This document shows, one piece after another, positions 53,690 through 64,000 of a DNA stretch of 64,000 nt. Positions within the stretch are counted from its first letter, which is position 1; each line of letters opens with the position of its first letter. This DNA is from Dactylorhiza incarnata (lineage: Eukaryota; Streptophyta; Magnoliopsida; Asparagales; Orchidaceae), in assembly GCA_033032865.1 (NCBI GenBank), contig JAWHQI010000064.1:5952001-6016000 (forward strand). Reading direction: 5' to 3'. The translations under genes were made by a program, and so were the position numbers. Under the pieces are notes generated by a model. It was given only the letters and a program-made list of their open reading frames with translations. It did no database searches and was not told where the DNA came from.

Positions 53690-56132
53690 ATCCAATAAAA
53701 ATAAAGGGATTTTCGTCCTCGAAAATTGCATAAAGTAGGGGGTTTCACTGACATACCTGGGAAAAGAGTGCCTGGTATTTTCCCGAACAAGTGTTTCGGG
53801 TTCCCAGGTAAACTCCTCGAGTCCACAGTTTGACCATAAAATCTTGACCATCGTGATGGTTTTGTTCCGCAGTCTTTGAGCTTGGAATCTACTATCTTCA
53901 CTGGTTCGAGTTGGACGCATTGGTCAGATTGCACTGCCGCTGGTGGCACGGGAAGATGCTTCCCTGGTTGGCGAAGGACACGTCTTAGCGAGGAGATGTG
54001 AAATATGTCGTGAAGATTTCCCAGTTCAACTAACAGAGCTAGCCTATATGCAACAGGGACAATCCTTTCTATGACTTTATATGGGCCTAGGTAGCGGGGA
54101 TCCAGCTTTTTCTGCTTCTTTATTCGGGATATCCCATGCATTGGCTCACTCTTCAAGAATACCATGTCTCCTACATTGAATTCCACCAGTCGATGACGTG
54201 CATCGTAATATTTGGCTTGACGGCTCTGTGCCTCCAACATTCGTTCTCGAATTAACCTTATAACAGCTGTGGTATCATCTATGTAGGTGACTCCTAAAGC
54301 TTCGGGGTCCTCATCTTGTGCCCATGATAATGGTGTTCGACAGCGTCTTCCGTAGAGGGCCTCGTACGGTGCCATCTTGATGCTTGCCTGGAAGCTGTTA
54401 TTGTATGAGAATTCTACCAAAGGCGTACAGTACCTGTTCCCAAGGTTCATTGTGTTCTACTATGCATAATCAGAGGAGGTCTTCCATTGTCCGATTCGTC
54501 CTTTCCGTTTGCCCATCGGTCTGGGGGTGGAAGGCGGTGCTAAAAACCAATCTGGTTCCCAGGTAAGCTTGTACTCTCCTCCATTCTTTTGATGTGAAGC
54601 ACCCATCACGGTCGGATACGATTGACTTGGGTACTCCATGGAATCAGACCACTTGTTCTATAAATAGTCGGGCTAAAATGTCGATGTCGTCGCCTTGTCA
54701 GTTTGGGTTAAAACGGGCCACTTTGGTGAGGCGATCTACTACGACCCATATTGAGTCGTTTCCTGCACGAGATCGGGGTAAGCCATGAACGAAGTCCATG
54801 GAGATATCTTCAAACTTCCATTCTGGTATGGGCAGAGGTTGCAGCAAACCTCCTGGGCTACGACATTCTGCCTTGACCATTTGACAGGTCTGGCAGTGCG
54901 CTATGTAATCAGTGACGTCTTTCTTCATACCTAGCCAGTATAATGTTCTTCGTAGATCTGTATACATTTTCACTACCCCCGTATGTATCGAATACCTTGA
55001 TTGGTGTGCTTCGCGAAGTATCTCTTCCTGGATTCCTTCGGCAGAGGGAATGAATATGCCGTTTTTGTACTGTAGGATGCCATCATATAGGTTGTAGTCT
55101 TCCTGAGCGCCGTGTTGCAGGGTCTGAATGATTGGGGCCGCTTCTATGTCGATCTTCTGTGCCTCTCATATTCTGTCTCTGATGTCACACAGTATCTCCA
55201 TCCAGTAAAGCTGGGCCTGGTAATCCATCGGGTTCCTGCGGGTGATGAGGATGATATCCAAGTCTGCCAAGGACTTGACTAATTCTTCCGGTATCATCTC
55301 TAGCCAATTCCCGGCCATCGGAGGTTGCCGACTCATGGCATCTGCAACCTTATTGCCTTTGTCGGGGTGGTATTGAAGGGCGAAGTCATAATCGCATAGG
55401 AACTCCAACCACCGGCGCTGTCAGAGATTTAGCTCTTTCTGGGTGAAGATGTATTTGAGGCTCTTGTGGTCGGAGAAGATCTCGCATCTTACTCCGTAGA
55501 GATAATGCCTCCAGACTTTTAGTGCGAACACTACCGCACCCAGTTCCAGGTCAGGTGGCGTAGTTTAGTTCGTGAGGCTTTAGCTGACGTAAGGCGTAGG
55601 AGACTACCCTGCCGTGCTACATTAGTATGGCTCCCAACCCTTTCAGCAAAGCGTCAGCGTAGATTTGGAAGCCCTCAGTGCCAGAGGGGAGTGTCAGAAT
55701 CGGAGCCGATATTAGTCGGTTCTTTAGTTCCGTGCACGCTGCCTCGCATTCGGGAGTCCATTGGAATGTTGTATCCTTTTTGGTGAGGGCGGTGAGGGGT
55801 AAGGCAATTTTAGAGAAACCTTCTACAAACTTGCAGTAGTAGCCGGCGAGGCCAAGGAAGCTCCTGATATCTGCTGCTGACTTAAGTGGGGGCTAGTCGC
55901 GTACTGCTTGAACTTTGGCTTGGTCTACCGCCACCCCGTTCTTGTTGATCGTATTCCCAAGGAAACCGACTTCCTCCATCCAGAATTCATACTTGCTAAA
56001 CTTCGTGAAGAGCGAGTGTTCCCTTAACTTGAGCAAAACCATTTGGAGATGCCTGCAATGATCCGTCTTGTTCTTTGAGTAGATGAGTATATCGTCTATA
56101 AAAACAATCACAAAGTGGTCTAGGAAGGGTTT
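53690..56132 (-). pseudogene. Chromovirus F pol pseudogene
   Basis: Read leftward: RT core MIVFIDDILIYSKNKTDH (56111) and FLGNTINKNGVAVDQAKVQA; RNase H end YHPDKGNKVADAMSRQ (about 55370); integrase zinc domain LRRTLYWLGMKKDV...CQTCQMVKAE (54960-54890); catalytic-core pieces DFVHGLPRSRAGNDSIWVVV and, in another frame, [16 protein letters not shown]; then YEALYGRRCRTPL, RYLGPYKVIERIVPVAYRL, and a chromodomain-like VKILWSNCGLEEFTWEPETL near 53800. Frameshifts (about 53900, 54450-54700) and many stops between 55400 and 55890 show decay. The chromodomain tail assigns it to chromoviruses. Gag, protease and the start of RT lie beyond nested element E. Confidence 0.9.
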
Positions 56133-57469
56133 TGAAAGTGCACAGTTAACCTCACTAGAATTCTCTAGAGGGGGGGCGGGGGTGAATAGAGATTAAAAAA
56201 TATTTTGTGCAATGTTAATATATATATATATATATATATATGTGTGTATGATCACAGATTATAGCTTCCCACACATCAACAAGAATTAAACAAATAAAGA
56301 AAGTAAATGCAAGAAAAGAAATCACAGCACAAAACAAGAAAATATAGTGGTTCCCCAAACTTTGGGTAGTCCACTCTTCTACCCCCTTGGTAGGAATTCA
56401 CTATCTTATACTGAGTCTTTTGATAAGGAGACTCTTAGAACCACCCTGAGTCTTTTGACAAGGAGACTCTTAGAACCAACTGAGTCTTTTGAAAAGGAGA
56501 CTCTTAGAACCAGTACACTGAATTTTTTGAAGAGAGGTTCTAAAAACTCTTTTACAATGTTTAAGTAAAAATAAGAAAGAAGAAAAAAATAAGAACAAGA
56601 ATGAATCTTCTTCCTAGCAAGAAGATTGGAAGCACAAGAAGTGAACTAAATCTTTCTTCTATAGAGAGAAGAAGATTGGTAGCTTTTCTCTCTTATGTGA
56701 GAGCTATCAGAATTTGCAGCAGGGTGACTTCAGAAGCAGAGAGAAGAAGAATGCTTGAATATTGCTGCAGGACTATTTCTCAATTCTCTCTTTTTCACTT
56801 GGGAGCTTTTCCTCTTTTCAAATGTAAAAGTGGTGAATCACTTGACTACTTATTCTACCGACCTCCTCTTTATTTATAGCTCTGTTTCATTCAAATAATA
56901 CTAAAGGAGAGTAATCAATTAGCAGGCAGAGTATTAGAAAGAAAGAGAAATTCCCATAATAGTTATATCCATAGAAGGAAAGTATTCATTCTAATTTCAA
57001 ATAATGTCCATAATGAATTTTAACAAATTAGCCAAGAATCTAATAGAGGAATAGAAAGATTCAGAATGGCTATAAGACATAAATTGATTCCACATAGATC
57101 AGATCTTACAAGATAAGGAAAGAGATCTGGCGATTTTGAATTCTGTCATAAAGATCGACGTGCGTCGATTACTATTCGACGCAAGCGTCGAATACATCCT
57201 GTCTGGACGTCGAGAGGAGAATAAGGAAGGTGCGTCGACAAAGGTGCGTCGACTACATTAGATGCGTCGACTAGAAATCAGAGTAACGTCGACAACACAT
57301 ACGTTGAAATCTTCCTAGAGTTACTTCGACTCAATCTGAAGGAAACGTCGACTACATTTCGACGTTGCGTCGAATACTATTCGACGCATATTTACTTAGC
57401 CTTATTTTTCATTCTTAGAATTCTTCTTTAACTCATTTCTAGGGGTTAAGAGATATCATTTTCCCAACA
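56133..57469 (-). mobile_element. 3' LTR of element E
   Basis: Minus strand TGTTGGGAAAATG...GTGCACTTTCA, 1337 bp. U3 (57120-57400) is dense in CGTCGA/TTCGACG motifs; TATAAATA at 56878-56871. Its outer end (TACCCCCTTGGTAGGAATTC) resembles G's LTR (TACCCACTGGTAGGAATCC). Confidence 0.85.
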
Positions 57470-57493
57470 ATCTCCCCCTATTTGTCTTAACCC
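57443..57493 (-). other. Polypurine tract of E with flanking inverted repeat
   Basis: Minus strand GGGTTAAGA (57493-57485), a short gap, PPT AGGGGGAGAT, LTR start, then TCTTAACCC in U3 (57451-57443). The arms pair perfectly over 9 bases. Confidence 0.7.
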
Positions 57494-57684
57494 TATTTAG
57501 AGGGAAATTGTACTAGCATATAATTAACCCAGCACAGCATTTGTAAAGATAAGAAATATGTCACTCAATCAAAAGTGAAATTTTTAGAAGAAGAGATAAA
57601 CAAATTTTTCAGAATCATATAAACAGATTTTCATGTTCATACCAATTAGTATTCAACTATAGGGTAAAATATTGTTTTCAAATA

Positions 57685-59471
57685 TTACTCAGGAGGGGTA
57701 GGAGGAGTCTTTTTCTTTCTCTGGAATACTACTGTTTTAGGAGAGAAGGGTTTTTCTTTCTCATTTGTAGGAAGTTCATTTAGCTCCCTCTGAGCTGGTA
57801 GCTCCCCCTGAGCAGGTAACTCCCCCTGGGATAGAACTTCTTTTACTCCTTCTACTTCTTCAGTATCTTTGTCATCTCCAGCCCCAGTTGCAACTGACTC
57901 CTGAGTCATCACATCATCTGGTTCATTTCTATCTTGATTTATGGTAGTATTCAGCTCTTTCTCACCATCTTCCTTTTCAGCCTCATTGTTTGCTCTGCTT
58001 CCCTCCCCTTGTAGTAGTGCCATTTGATTTGCAGCATCTCTTGCTATGTTGAGTACCTCTATTGTTTGTTCATCATGGTGTAGCTCAGGTACTATCTCAT
58101 TCCCAAGGATTTTGTCAGATTTTGGCTGCTCTTCATCTAGATTCTCCCCCTTCTTGACCTTCTTGGCCAGGGAGGTTAAGAAAGACCTTTTCACTCTAGA
58201 GGAAGAGAGAGAGGTCTTTAGGCCTTGCACAGAGGCACTGACCCCATTTATTTGGGTGTGCATGTGAAGGATGGAGGAATGAATTTGGGAGCAATGCTTA
58301 TCCAGCATCACTTGGAATTTTTCAGCTGCTGATTTGATGCACTGAGTGATGAGAGCCTCAAGGGATGCAGATGATTCATGGTGTGAAAGGTGAGAAGGTG
58401 ATGGTGGAGGAAGAGGTGATAGAGGAGGAGAGAAGTGAGTTGATACATCAAGTATGGGTGATAATGGAGGTAGAAAAGATGGGGAAATAGGAGGAGGAAA
58501 AGAAGGAGAAACTGCTGTTTGAGCAGGTGTTTGAGAAGAGGTAGGTAGAGTAGGAGTTGTGAGGGTAGTAGATATTATTTGAGTGGATGATGGTGGTAGA
58601 GAAGGATTGTCTCCTTGAGGAGGAGGAGGAGGAGGAGGAGGAGGAGGAGAGTTAGGAGGAGAGGGAGTCCTTTCAGGAATGGAACCAGGCTTGGGGATTT
58701 GCCTGGTCCATTTGGAGAAGAGGGCAATGGACATCCTCTTTCCAGGAGGGATAGGAATTCCTTTTGACCTACAGAGGTCAGAGAAGGAGTGGAAGAGTAC
58801 TTGACTCATAATCCTCATGTAGGCATTCTATTTGTGAGAATATCTAGAGCCTATCATCTTGAGCAGACAGCTGGCCCAGTCTATTTTCTTCTTTAATACA
58901 AGGGCCCCCATGATGTTTAGTTGTTGCTTGGGCACTGCATCATGGGCTGATATCTTGCATAGTAGTATCTTCCCTACTATATCTGCCAGCAATCTGTACT
59001 CATCAGAAAAGTCTATCTTTTTTAGATGGATTGGCCTATCTTTTGAGAAATTTATAGTGATGAGTAAATGCTTGATTTCATCAGGTGTGATTTCAACGGA
59101 TTCATCACCTAATAGGGGAATAGTTAAGACCTGTTTAGTCATTCTTTTAGAAGCTCATCTTCTTTCCTTATTTCTTTTAAACAAAGATGATAGTAGGATA
59201 TACCTGATGGAAGATCAAAGGTGGCCCTAATATGTTCGGCTGAGATTGAGACTGGTGTCTCATATAGTGTTCCCTGGATTTCTCCTTGTTCAGATATCTG
59301 AACATGAGTTATTAGCTCTGTGAGCTCTGATTCCAGGAGCTTGCACCTAGTGGAGATGAGCTTGTCCAGTCCTGCTTCAGTAAAGAGAGCAATGATGCTC
59401 TTATAGTTTTCTGCGGCTGCTTGGAAGGACTCAAGGTCAATGTCGAAGCCTGAGTTGGTCTTTGGAGCCAT
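57685..59471 (-). pseudogene. Envelope-like pseudogene of element E
   Basis: Starts MAPKTNSGFDIDLESFQAA, as element C's env-like ORF starts MAPKASGG. Shared core: ALFTEAGLDKLISTRCK, the helix ELTELITHVQISEQGE, SISAEHIRATFDLPSG, and after a frameshift near 59140, YRLLADIVGKILLCKISAHD, aligned with C's KLLCDIIGKVFLCKVGSHDY. An in-frame TAG at 58828-58830 interrupts the second frame, which then stays open to 57685 through a Pro-rich stretch (PSPPNSPPPPPPPPPPQ) and a Lys/Glu-rich tail. One frameshift plus one stop means no full protein is likely. Same family as the antisense ORF of B. Confidence 0.82.
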
Positions 59472-59926
59472 TTTTAGGTTAGTGAAAGAGAGAGAGGAAG
59501 AAATCGGCTGGTCTGAGGAGCAAGAAGGATGAAGGATGCAGAGTCGTGAAGGTTTCTAACTGAAGAGTCTATTTAAGTCAGGTGAAGCGTCGAAACAGGA
59601 CTCAATTCGAGGCTTATTCGGTACTTCAGTGGATGTGACCGAAAATATTTTAGTCTTGCCGCTCGTTTTTATGAGGTCGACGTTACATCGAGTGAAATTC
59701 AACGTGAGCGTCGATTTAGTTTGTTCTGAGATACAAGGGTTTCTTATCGACGTATGCGTCGATAGTAGTCGACGCATGCGTCGATTGTACCTATTGATCT
59801 GAGTCATCGACGGTGCGTCGATTAGAAGTCGACGTGACTTTTAATTTTCCTGAAAAGTTCTAGGTGTTTATTTCTTTTTATCTCTTCTTAATCCTAAAGG
59901 TTTCTAAGTTAGCCTAGGACTGGGTT
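59472..59926. other. gag-env spacer of element E
   Basis: Holds several TCGACG/CGTCGA inverted motifs (59690-59840), like the LTR U3. No pol sequence seen. Confidence 0.6.
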
Positions 59927-60322
59927 TTAAGACCAATTTGATTGATTATACCAGCACTTTTTGGCAAGGTGGCCATTTTTGTTGCATATGTAACACTTAA
60001 GTATCTTACTTTTGTGAGAGTTTGAGTTTAAATGAGGATAGAAGTGTTGACTAGAATACCAGTGTTGATTAGGATAGAAGGTTTGATTATGATGGGAATT
60101 TTGGTTACCAAGTTTTGGATAGAAATTTTGGTTAGAATGTTGATTAGGATAGAAATCATGATCAGGATGAATGGGTCCTGAATGGGGGTTAAGATGGAAG
60201 ATTTTTGGAATATAGGTGTTCATGTTGCTCTGAGTTTTTATGCGTCGATATTTATTCGACGTATATTGATAGTTGCGTCGATTTATATTCGGCGCATTTC
60301 TCAGATTGCGTTGATCTGGTAT
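59927..60322 (-). pseudogene. Gag C-terminal fragment of element E
   Basis: Frame open leftward from the junction with L at 60322: Asn/Gln/His/Tyr-rich repeats (DHDFYPNQHSNQNFYPK, NQTFYPNQHWYSSQ) and then the zinc knuckle CYICNKNGHLAKKCW and stop. It corresponds to the second knuckle of Sirevirus C Gag (CWCCGKIGHFAIDCW). CGTCGA motifs typical of this family's LTR occur inside its coding sequence. The N-terminal part is displaced beyond element L, outside the window. Confidence 0.75.
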
Positions 60323-61835
60323 TGATGAGTCCTGATCATATACACTTTTTTGGGACTCATCTGGGCCGTTTTTCAGTCATTTCACCGCACTTTAGCCTTG
60401 TTATAGTTTATATTTGTTATTCCTTGCTAGGTGCACTTCTAGGCCCATTTTGGTGTGATTTCATTGCTTTTCTTCATTAGTAGTTTTCATGCGCTGTTAG
60501 GTGCCACTTTCAGTGGCTGGATTCGTGGTTGTGCTGGAATAGGAGTCGTGCAGGTGTTCCCGGTGCAATTCTGCACAGGAACACTGCGCACGATCACCGG
60601 TTCTATGGCGCATGACCACTGGTCGTGCGCCACTGATCGTGTGCACTTAACCCTTTTTTCATGAGTTCTGTTTGGTGTAGTGCGCACAACTATCTACGAT
60701 AGTGCGCACGACCACCGGTCGTGCGCCACTGGTCGTGCGCACTTATCATTAATTTTATGAGTTCTGTCTCGACCAGTGCGCACGACCATCGACGATAGTG
60801 CGCACGACCACCGGTCGTGCGCCACTGGTCGTGCGAACATTATAGTTTATAAATTTCGCATCTTGCAGGTTCCACCCAGGCAGTGCGCACGATCGCAGAA
60901 TTCCAGTGCGCACGACAACTGGTCGTGCGCCAATGACCGTGCGCACTATTTAAATCAGCGCCTATATAAATGCCTGTTCTGATTTTAGGTCAGATTGAGC
61001 CGCCGGGAGCGGATTGCCTGTTCCGTACGCCGCCGACCACCATCCTGGGATGCCTCCACTTCATCTCCTACGCAAGGGGCAGTCTCCTCCATCCATTCCA
61101 AGCCTTCCTTCATTGTCCGGGAGCGTTCTCCATCATCCGCAAGCCTCCAAGCAGCTATTTCCCCACTACGACCCAGTGAGAAGAAGAGGAAATTTGAAGT
61201 CGAAGACGACGGAGCTACGTAGGGAGATCGTGACAGCTCTCTGCGCCTGAAGCATAGTCCGCCCGAGTCCGGAGGTAGCCCGACAACCTACCATTCCGGT
61301 CGTGAACGGCTGCTAGTCTTCACCCATCGGTTATCTCTTTCTTCTTTCCTTCATTGTACTCGTTGAATCATGTAAACTGGAATATTGTGATGTTTGGGTT
61401 GTTTGAAATGAATGTTTCTTTACTTTCCTCCATCGCTTGCTTGTGAATCACTCCGTTTCTACTCTCTCACTCACGCACGCACGCAAGGTGTTTGATCCGC
61501 GTTGGCAAGAGCTAACGGCGGTTGTGAAGAGGTGTTTGCGACCCTCACCCTCTCGCACTAGAGCACACTCCATCCGCCTCACGAAGCACGACATCGCGGC
61601 CGTTGCATCCATCTCGCCTAGCGAAGCGGTGCCTTCGACCCGCATTTATTTTATTGTTGTTAGGATTAGGACAAATCAACCAAAACCCCCCTTTTTATGT
61701 GTGTTGCGCTTGTGTAACAAGAGTCACACAACGCGATTCGTTCACCTAACCTGCATTCCTCAAGAGACCGACATTCGGGGATTCCACTCTCCACATTTAT
61801 TACTTGACAGCGACCGGTGCACTTGCCGACACGCA
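60323..61835 (+). mobile_element. 5' LTR of element L
   Basis: TGATGAGTCCTG...GACACGCA. TATATAAA is at 60963-60970. The end is set 9 bases before the primer site because that is the nearest CA. Confidence 0.75.
60575..60950. repeat. Palindrome array in U3 of L
   Basis: Four blocks of GTGCGCACGACCACCGGTCG or close variants, with 10-base arms GCGCACGACC/GGTCGTGCGC, all upstream of the TATA box. Confidence 0.85.
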
Positions 61836-61844
61836 TTAAGTTTT

Positions 61845-61862
61845 TGGCGCCGTTGTCGGGGA
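61845..61862 (+). other. Primer binding site of L (tRNA-Asp)
   Basis: TGGCGCCGTTGTCGGGGA, one change from the usual TGGCGCCGTTGCCGGGGA. Confidence 0.9.
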
Positions 61863-62038
61863 ATGCAGACGTGATGAATTCGTCTGCGTGAAGAATTGTT
61901 GCACGAGGATTTTCATTTTCTTTTCCTTTACCTCTTTTGTTCACCTCTGGTATCTCTGTTTCTTTTCGATACGCACATCTGATTACTTTCGTCTTTTCCC
62001 ACCGTACGCTAATCGTTTGGGTTGCAAGTATTCGCAGC

Positions 62039-64000
62039 ATGACCTCCATTCAGGAATGCATCTATCAAGGAAGCTTAAATGATTTAAGGGACCAAGCAGA
62101 AAGGAACAATCATGACTTCGGGATCTCCTCCGACGTCATTGAGTACATGGCTGGGAACTGCAAGTTCAGCGGGGACGAGCATGAAGACGCGGTGCAACAC
62201 ATGCAGGACTTTTTAGAAATCTATTACACATGTGTTTTCAGTGGAGTTGAAAACGACCTGCAAAAGATTCTGGCATTTTCATTCTCCTTGCATAAAAAAG
62301 CCAAAAGTTGGTATTGGAATATCCGGAGAAGAGAGGTGATCACATGGAAACAACTCGAAGGGAGATTTTTGCAAGAGTTTCAACATCGTACCCAAGCTTT
62401 GGACAAGTACAAGGAACTCGTAACCTTTGGACAGGGGAAGGAGGAGACGTTAGTTGATGCTTGGGAGCGTTTTCAATCCCTGCATAGGGGATGCTACCGT
62501 GAAGATCTTTCAGAAGTTTTTTTAATTCAGATTTTTTATTTCGGCGTGCTGGACAAATTCCGTCTATTATTTGATATGGCAGCTGGAGGGGCCCTATTTA
62601 ATAAACCGGGGAAGGACGCGTGGGAAGTGGTCGTGAATATTGTTCACACCAGTCAGCACTGGAGTCATGTCATTCGCCCCCCAAGTACTGCTGCAGTTAA
62701 TGCCGTGACATTCAAAGGAGCAGCGGATTTTTTGCCGTCAGAGCAACCGGAACAGTTAGCAACTTTGGTGGTCGGGGTATTGAATAAAATGAATGACCAA
62801 TCAGCCGCAATCCAACAGCTTCGCTCTGCTATAGGGACTCTATCCGATGTTGTCTCTGGGCTTGCAAGTCAGGATCCTGAGTCAGTGAACGCCATGCGAT
62901 TGAGAAGTGGGAGAAGTGTTGACAACCCTCCTCGACAGGGACCACTTGCATGTTCCACTGACAAGCATAATGAAGACACAGCTGAGAAGTTGACTCAGAT
63001 TCATATTGAGCCGCATCCCGTGAGCGAGGCACAGACCTCGAAAAGTGCTGTTCACCCCCCATTCCCCAACAGGTTGCGAAACGAGAAATCCGAGAGGCAA
63101 TTCCTCAGATTCTTGGAAATAATGAAAGGAGTGCAAGTGAGCATACCACTGATTGAAGCTATTTCTCAAATGCCGGGATACTCCAAGTTCTTGAAAGATG
63201 TGATTTCGAAGCGGAAGCAGATGGAGGGTCTCAAAACTATCGACCTCACCGAGGAGTGCTCCGCCATCATTTCCAATTTGCCCACAAAGTGCAAAGATCC
63301 GGGCAGCTTTACGATTCCGTGCAGGATCGGCCATCACCGTTTCAGCCAGGCACTCTGTGATTTGGGGGCATCAATCAACTTGATGCCGCTCTCTGTCTTT
63401 CGTGAACTTGGTGCTGGGATCTTGAAGCCAACGCAGGTAATGCTACAGCTAGCTGATCGGTCGATCAAGAAGCCGTCAGGAATCGTCGAGGACCTCACAA
63501 TAGTTGTAAACGGTCTCGCTTTTCCAGCCGATTTTATCATTCTAGACATGAAGGTTGATACAAGAGTACCCATTATCTTGGGGCGGCCCTTTCTCGCCAC
63601 TGCTCGTGCTATTATTAATGTGGAACAGGGGGAGCTCACACTCAGACTGGGGGAGGATGCTATATCTTTCAACGTCCACAACCCGTCGCAACTCTTTGAA
63701 ATTATGGAGTGCGAACCGGCAGAGGCGCTTGAAGAATTCGATGGTCAGATCGATGTGGATTTGGATGACAGCGAGGTGTGTTGGCAGCGCGAAGACATGG
63801 GAGAAGGCGGTGCACACTCGAACCAGCCCAATTTGTCACATTCAATCGGAGAGCTTTCCAACGATTCTACTAATCCAAACCCTTGTCCGGCTCTCAAACA
63901 ACTACCGGATTCTCTAAAGTACGTTTTCCTTGGAGAAAATACCACGCATCCTGTGATTATTTCTGCAGCCCTGTCCGCCGCCAATGAAAATGCCTTAGTG
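62039..64000 (+). CDS. Gag-protease (start of gag-pol) of Athila-type element L, incomplete at window end
   Basis: ATG 62039 opens a frame with no stop through 64000 (654 codons). Gag core: FSFSLHKKAKSWYWNIRR at about 84, then WKQLEGRFLQEFQHRTQALD and LVDAWERFQSLHRGC, the Retrotrans_gag pattern. Region 280-360 has the linker MRLRSGR, PFPNRLRNEKSERQFLRFLE and a PLIEAISQMPGYSKFLKDV segment typical of Athila. Aspartic protease: LCDLGASINLMPLSVF (Asp at about 441) and IILGRPFLATARAIIN (about 513). KQLPDSLKYVFLGEN and PVIISAAL near the end announce the RT domain. I see no CCHC zinc knuckle between Gag and protease. No frameshift or stop suggests a young insertion. Confidence 0.93.
   Translation, partial: MTSIQECIYQGSLNDLRDQAERNNHDFGISSDVIEYMAGNCKFSGDEHEDAVQHMQDFLEIYYTCVFSGVENDLQKILAFSFSLHKKAKSWYWNIRRREVITWKQLEGRFLQEFQHRTQALDKYKELVTFGQGKEETLVDAWERFQSLHRGCYREDLSEVFLIQIFYFGVLDKFRLLFDMAAGGALFNKPGKDAWEVVVNIVHTSQHWSHVIRPPSTAAVNAVTFKGAADFLPSEQPEQLATLVVGVLNKMNDQSAAIQQLRSAIGTLSDVVSGLASQDPESVNAMRLRSGRSVDNPPRQGPLACSTDKHNEDTAEKLTQIHIEPHPVSEAQTSKSAVHPPFPNRLRNEKSERQFLRFLEIMKGVQVSIPLIEAISQMPGYSKFLKDVISKRKQMEGLKTIDLTEECSAIISNLPTKCKDPGSFTIPCRIGHHRFSQALCDLGASINLMPLSVFRELGAGILKPTQVMLQLADRSIKKPSGIVEDLTIVVNGLAFPADFIILDMKVDTRVPIILGRPFLATARAIINVEQGELTLRLGEDAISFNVHNPSQLFEIMECEPAEALEEFDGQIDVDLDDSEVCWQREDMGEGGAHSNQPNLSHSIGELSNDSTNPNPCPALKQLPDSLKYVFLGENTTHPVIISAALSAANENALV

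Larger units (their letters stand above)
26859..56132 (-). mobile_element. Chromovirus F (Del/Tekay type), visible part including nested insertions
   Basis: F reads leftward: pol 56132-53690, then 3' LTR starting TGTAACATCCC at 53689 and, on this reading, ending GGGTCTTACA at 26859. The LTR pieces are 53689-51376, 40781-40242 and 28464-26859, about 4.46 kb together. They join across elements A (AAAAA/AACAA) and C (ATACA/ATACA). The TGCTTCCGCTATG stretch and TTACA end near 26859 match other gypsy LTR ends here. F's 5' half lies beyond E and L. Confidence 0.6.
56133..60322 (-). mobile_element. Pol-less Sirevirus-type element E, truncated by L
   Basis: Leftward order: Gag C-terminus (60322-59930), spacer, env-like pseudogene (59471-57685), PPT, 3' LTR (57469-56133). 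Only about 455 bp separate gag and env-like, so pol is missing. The left flank GGTTT (56128-56132) should be the TSD; its partner and the 5' LTR lie past element L. Confidence 0.82.
60323..64000 (+). mobile_element. Athila-type Ty3/gypsy element L, 5' part
   Basis: 5' LTR 60323-61835, Asp-tRNA primer site and an open gag-protease frame running off the window. The primer site TGGCGCCG and protease DLGASINLMP are typical of the Tat/Athila branch. It is inserted in element E; the presumed TSD is GGTAT (60318-60322), its partner outside the window. Confidence 0.88.

Overview
The window is nuclear DNA of a flowering plant with a repeat-rich genome. It shows nested LTR retrotransposons with plant initiator-Met (TGGTATCAGAG) or Asp (TGGCGCCG) primer binding sites, a hAT-type DNA element, plant-style introns, and one ordinary plant gene, a LEA_2/NDR1-HIN1-like membrane protein at 21057-21758. 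That gene is very GC-rich at third positions, which mildly favours a monocot or magnoliid; nothing else fixes the species. No prokaryotic, organellar or CRISPR feature was seen.

Left part (1-20.3 kb). The window opens in the 3' part of an unidentified retroelement. It carries an antisense, multi-exon gene with its own TATA box (412-1670) and a candidate 3' LTR (1978-2558). Then come a Copia RNase H tail plus LTR (element K, 2559-4069) and a decayed minus-strand chromovirus gag (element J, 4435-5665). A three-level nest follows: the integrase end of chromovirus I (6141-6414, resuming at 17653, LTR from 17852) was hit by an about 1 kb LTR-like element H with 139-bp terminal inverted repeats (6415-17652, TSD GTCCG). 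H was in turn hit by Sirevirus-type Copia element B (7109-17295, TSD GAACT). B has gag-pol on + and, on the opposite strand between pol and the 3' LTR, an envelope-like gene. That gene has a TATA box, a leader intron and the same paired palindromes that precede the TATA box in B's LTRs.

Middle (20.3-26.9 kb): the host gene, a 1.4-kb non-autonomous hAT-like element (22524-23927, 8-bp TSD GTTAGTTT), and a decayed Ty3/gypsy gag (element D).

Right part (26.9-64 kb) is best read as one minus-strand chromovirus, F, blown apart by later insertions. Its about 4.46-kb 3' LTR runs from 53689 down to 26859. It is split by a young, intact Sirevirus C (28465-40241: gag, pol and sense envelope-like ORF) and by Copia A (40782-51375). 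A is itself split by gag-only element G (45413-49563). F's pol (53690-56132) is interrupted by pol-less Sirevirus E (gag tail plus envelope-like pseudogene, minus strand). E is interrupted by an Athila-type gypsy element L (60323 to the window end), whose gag-protease frame is open to the last base.

The most notable points are: (i) the antisense, separately promoted envelope-like gene in B; (ii) a stem that pairs the bases just 5' of the polypurine tract with early U3, present in every Copia family here with unrelated but complementary arms; (iii) the 139-bp inverted ends of H; (iv) frame-verified nested insertions; (v) C's gag and pol frames, which do not overlap.
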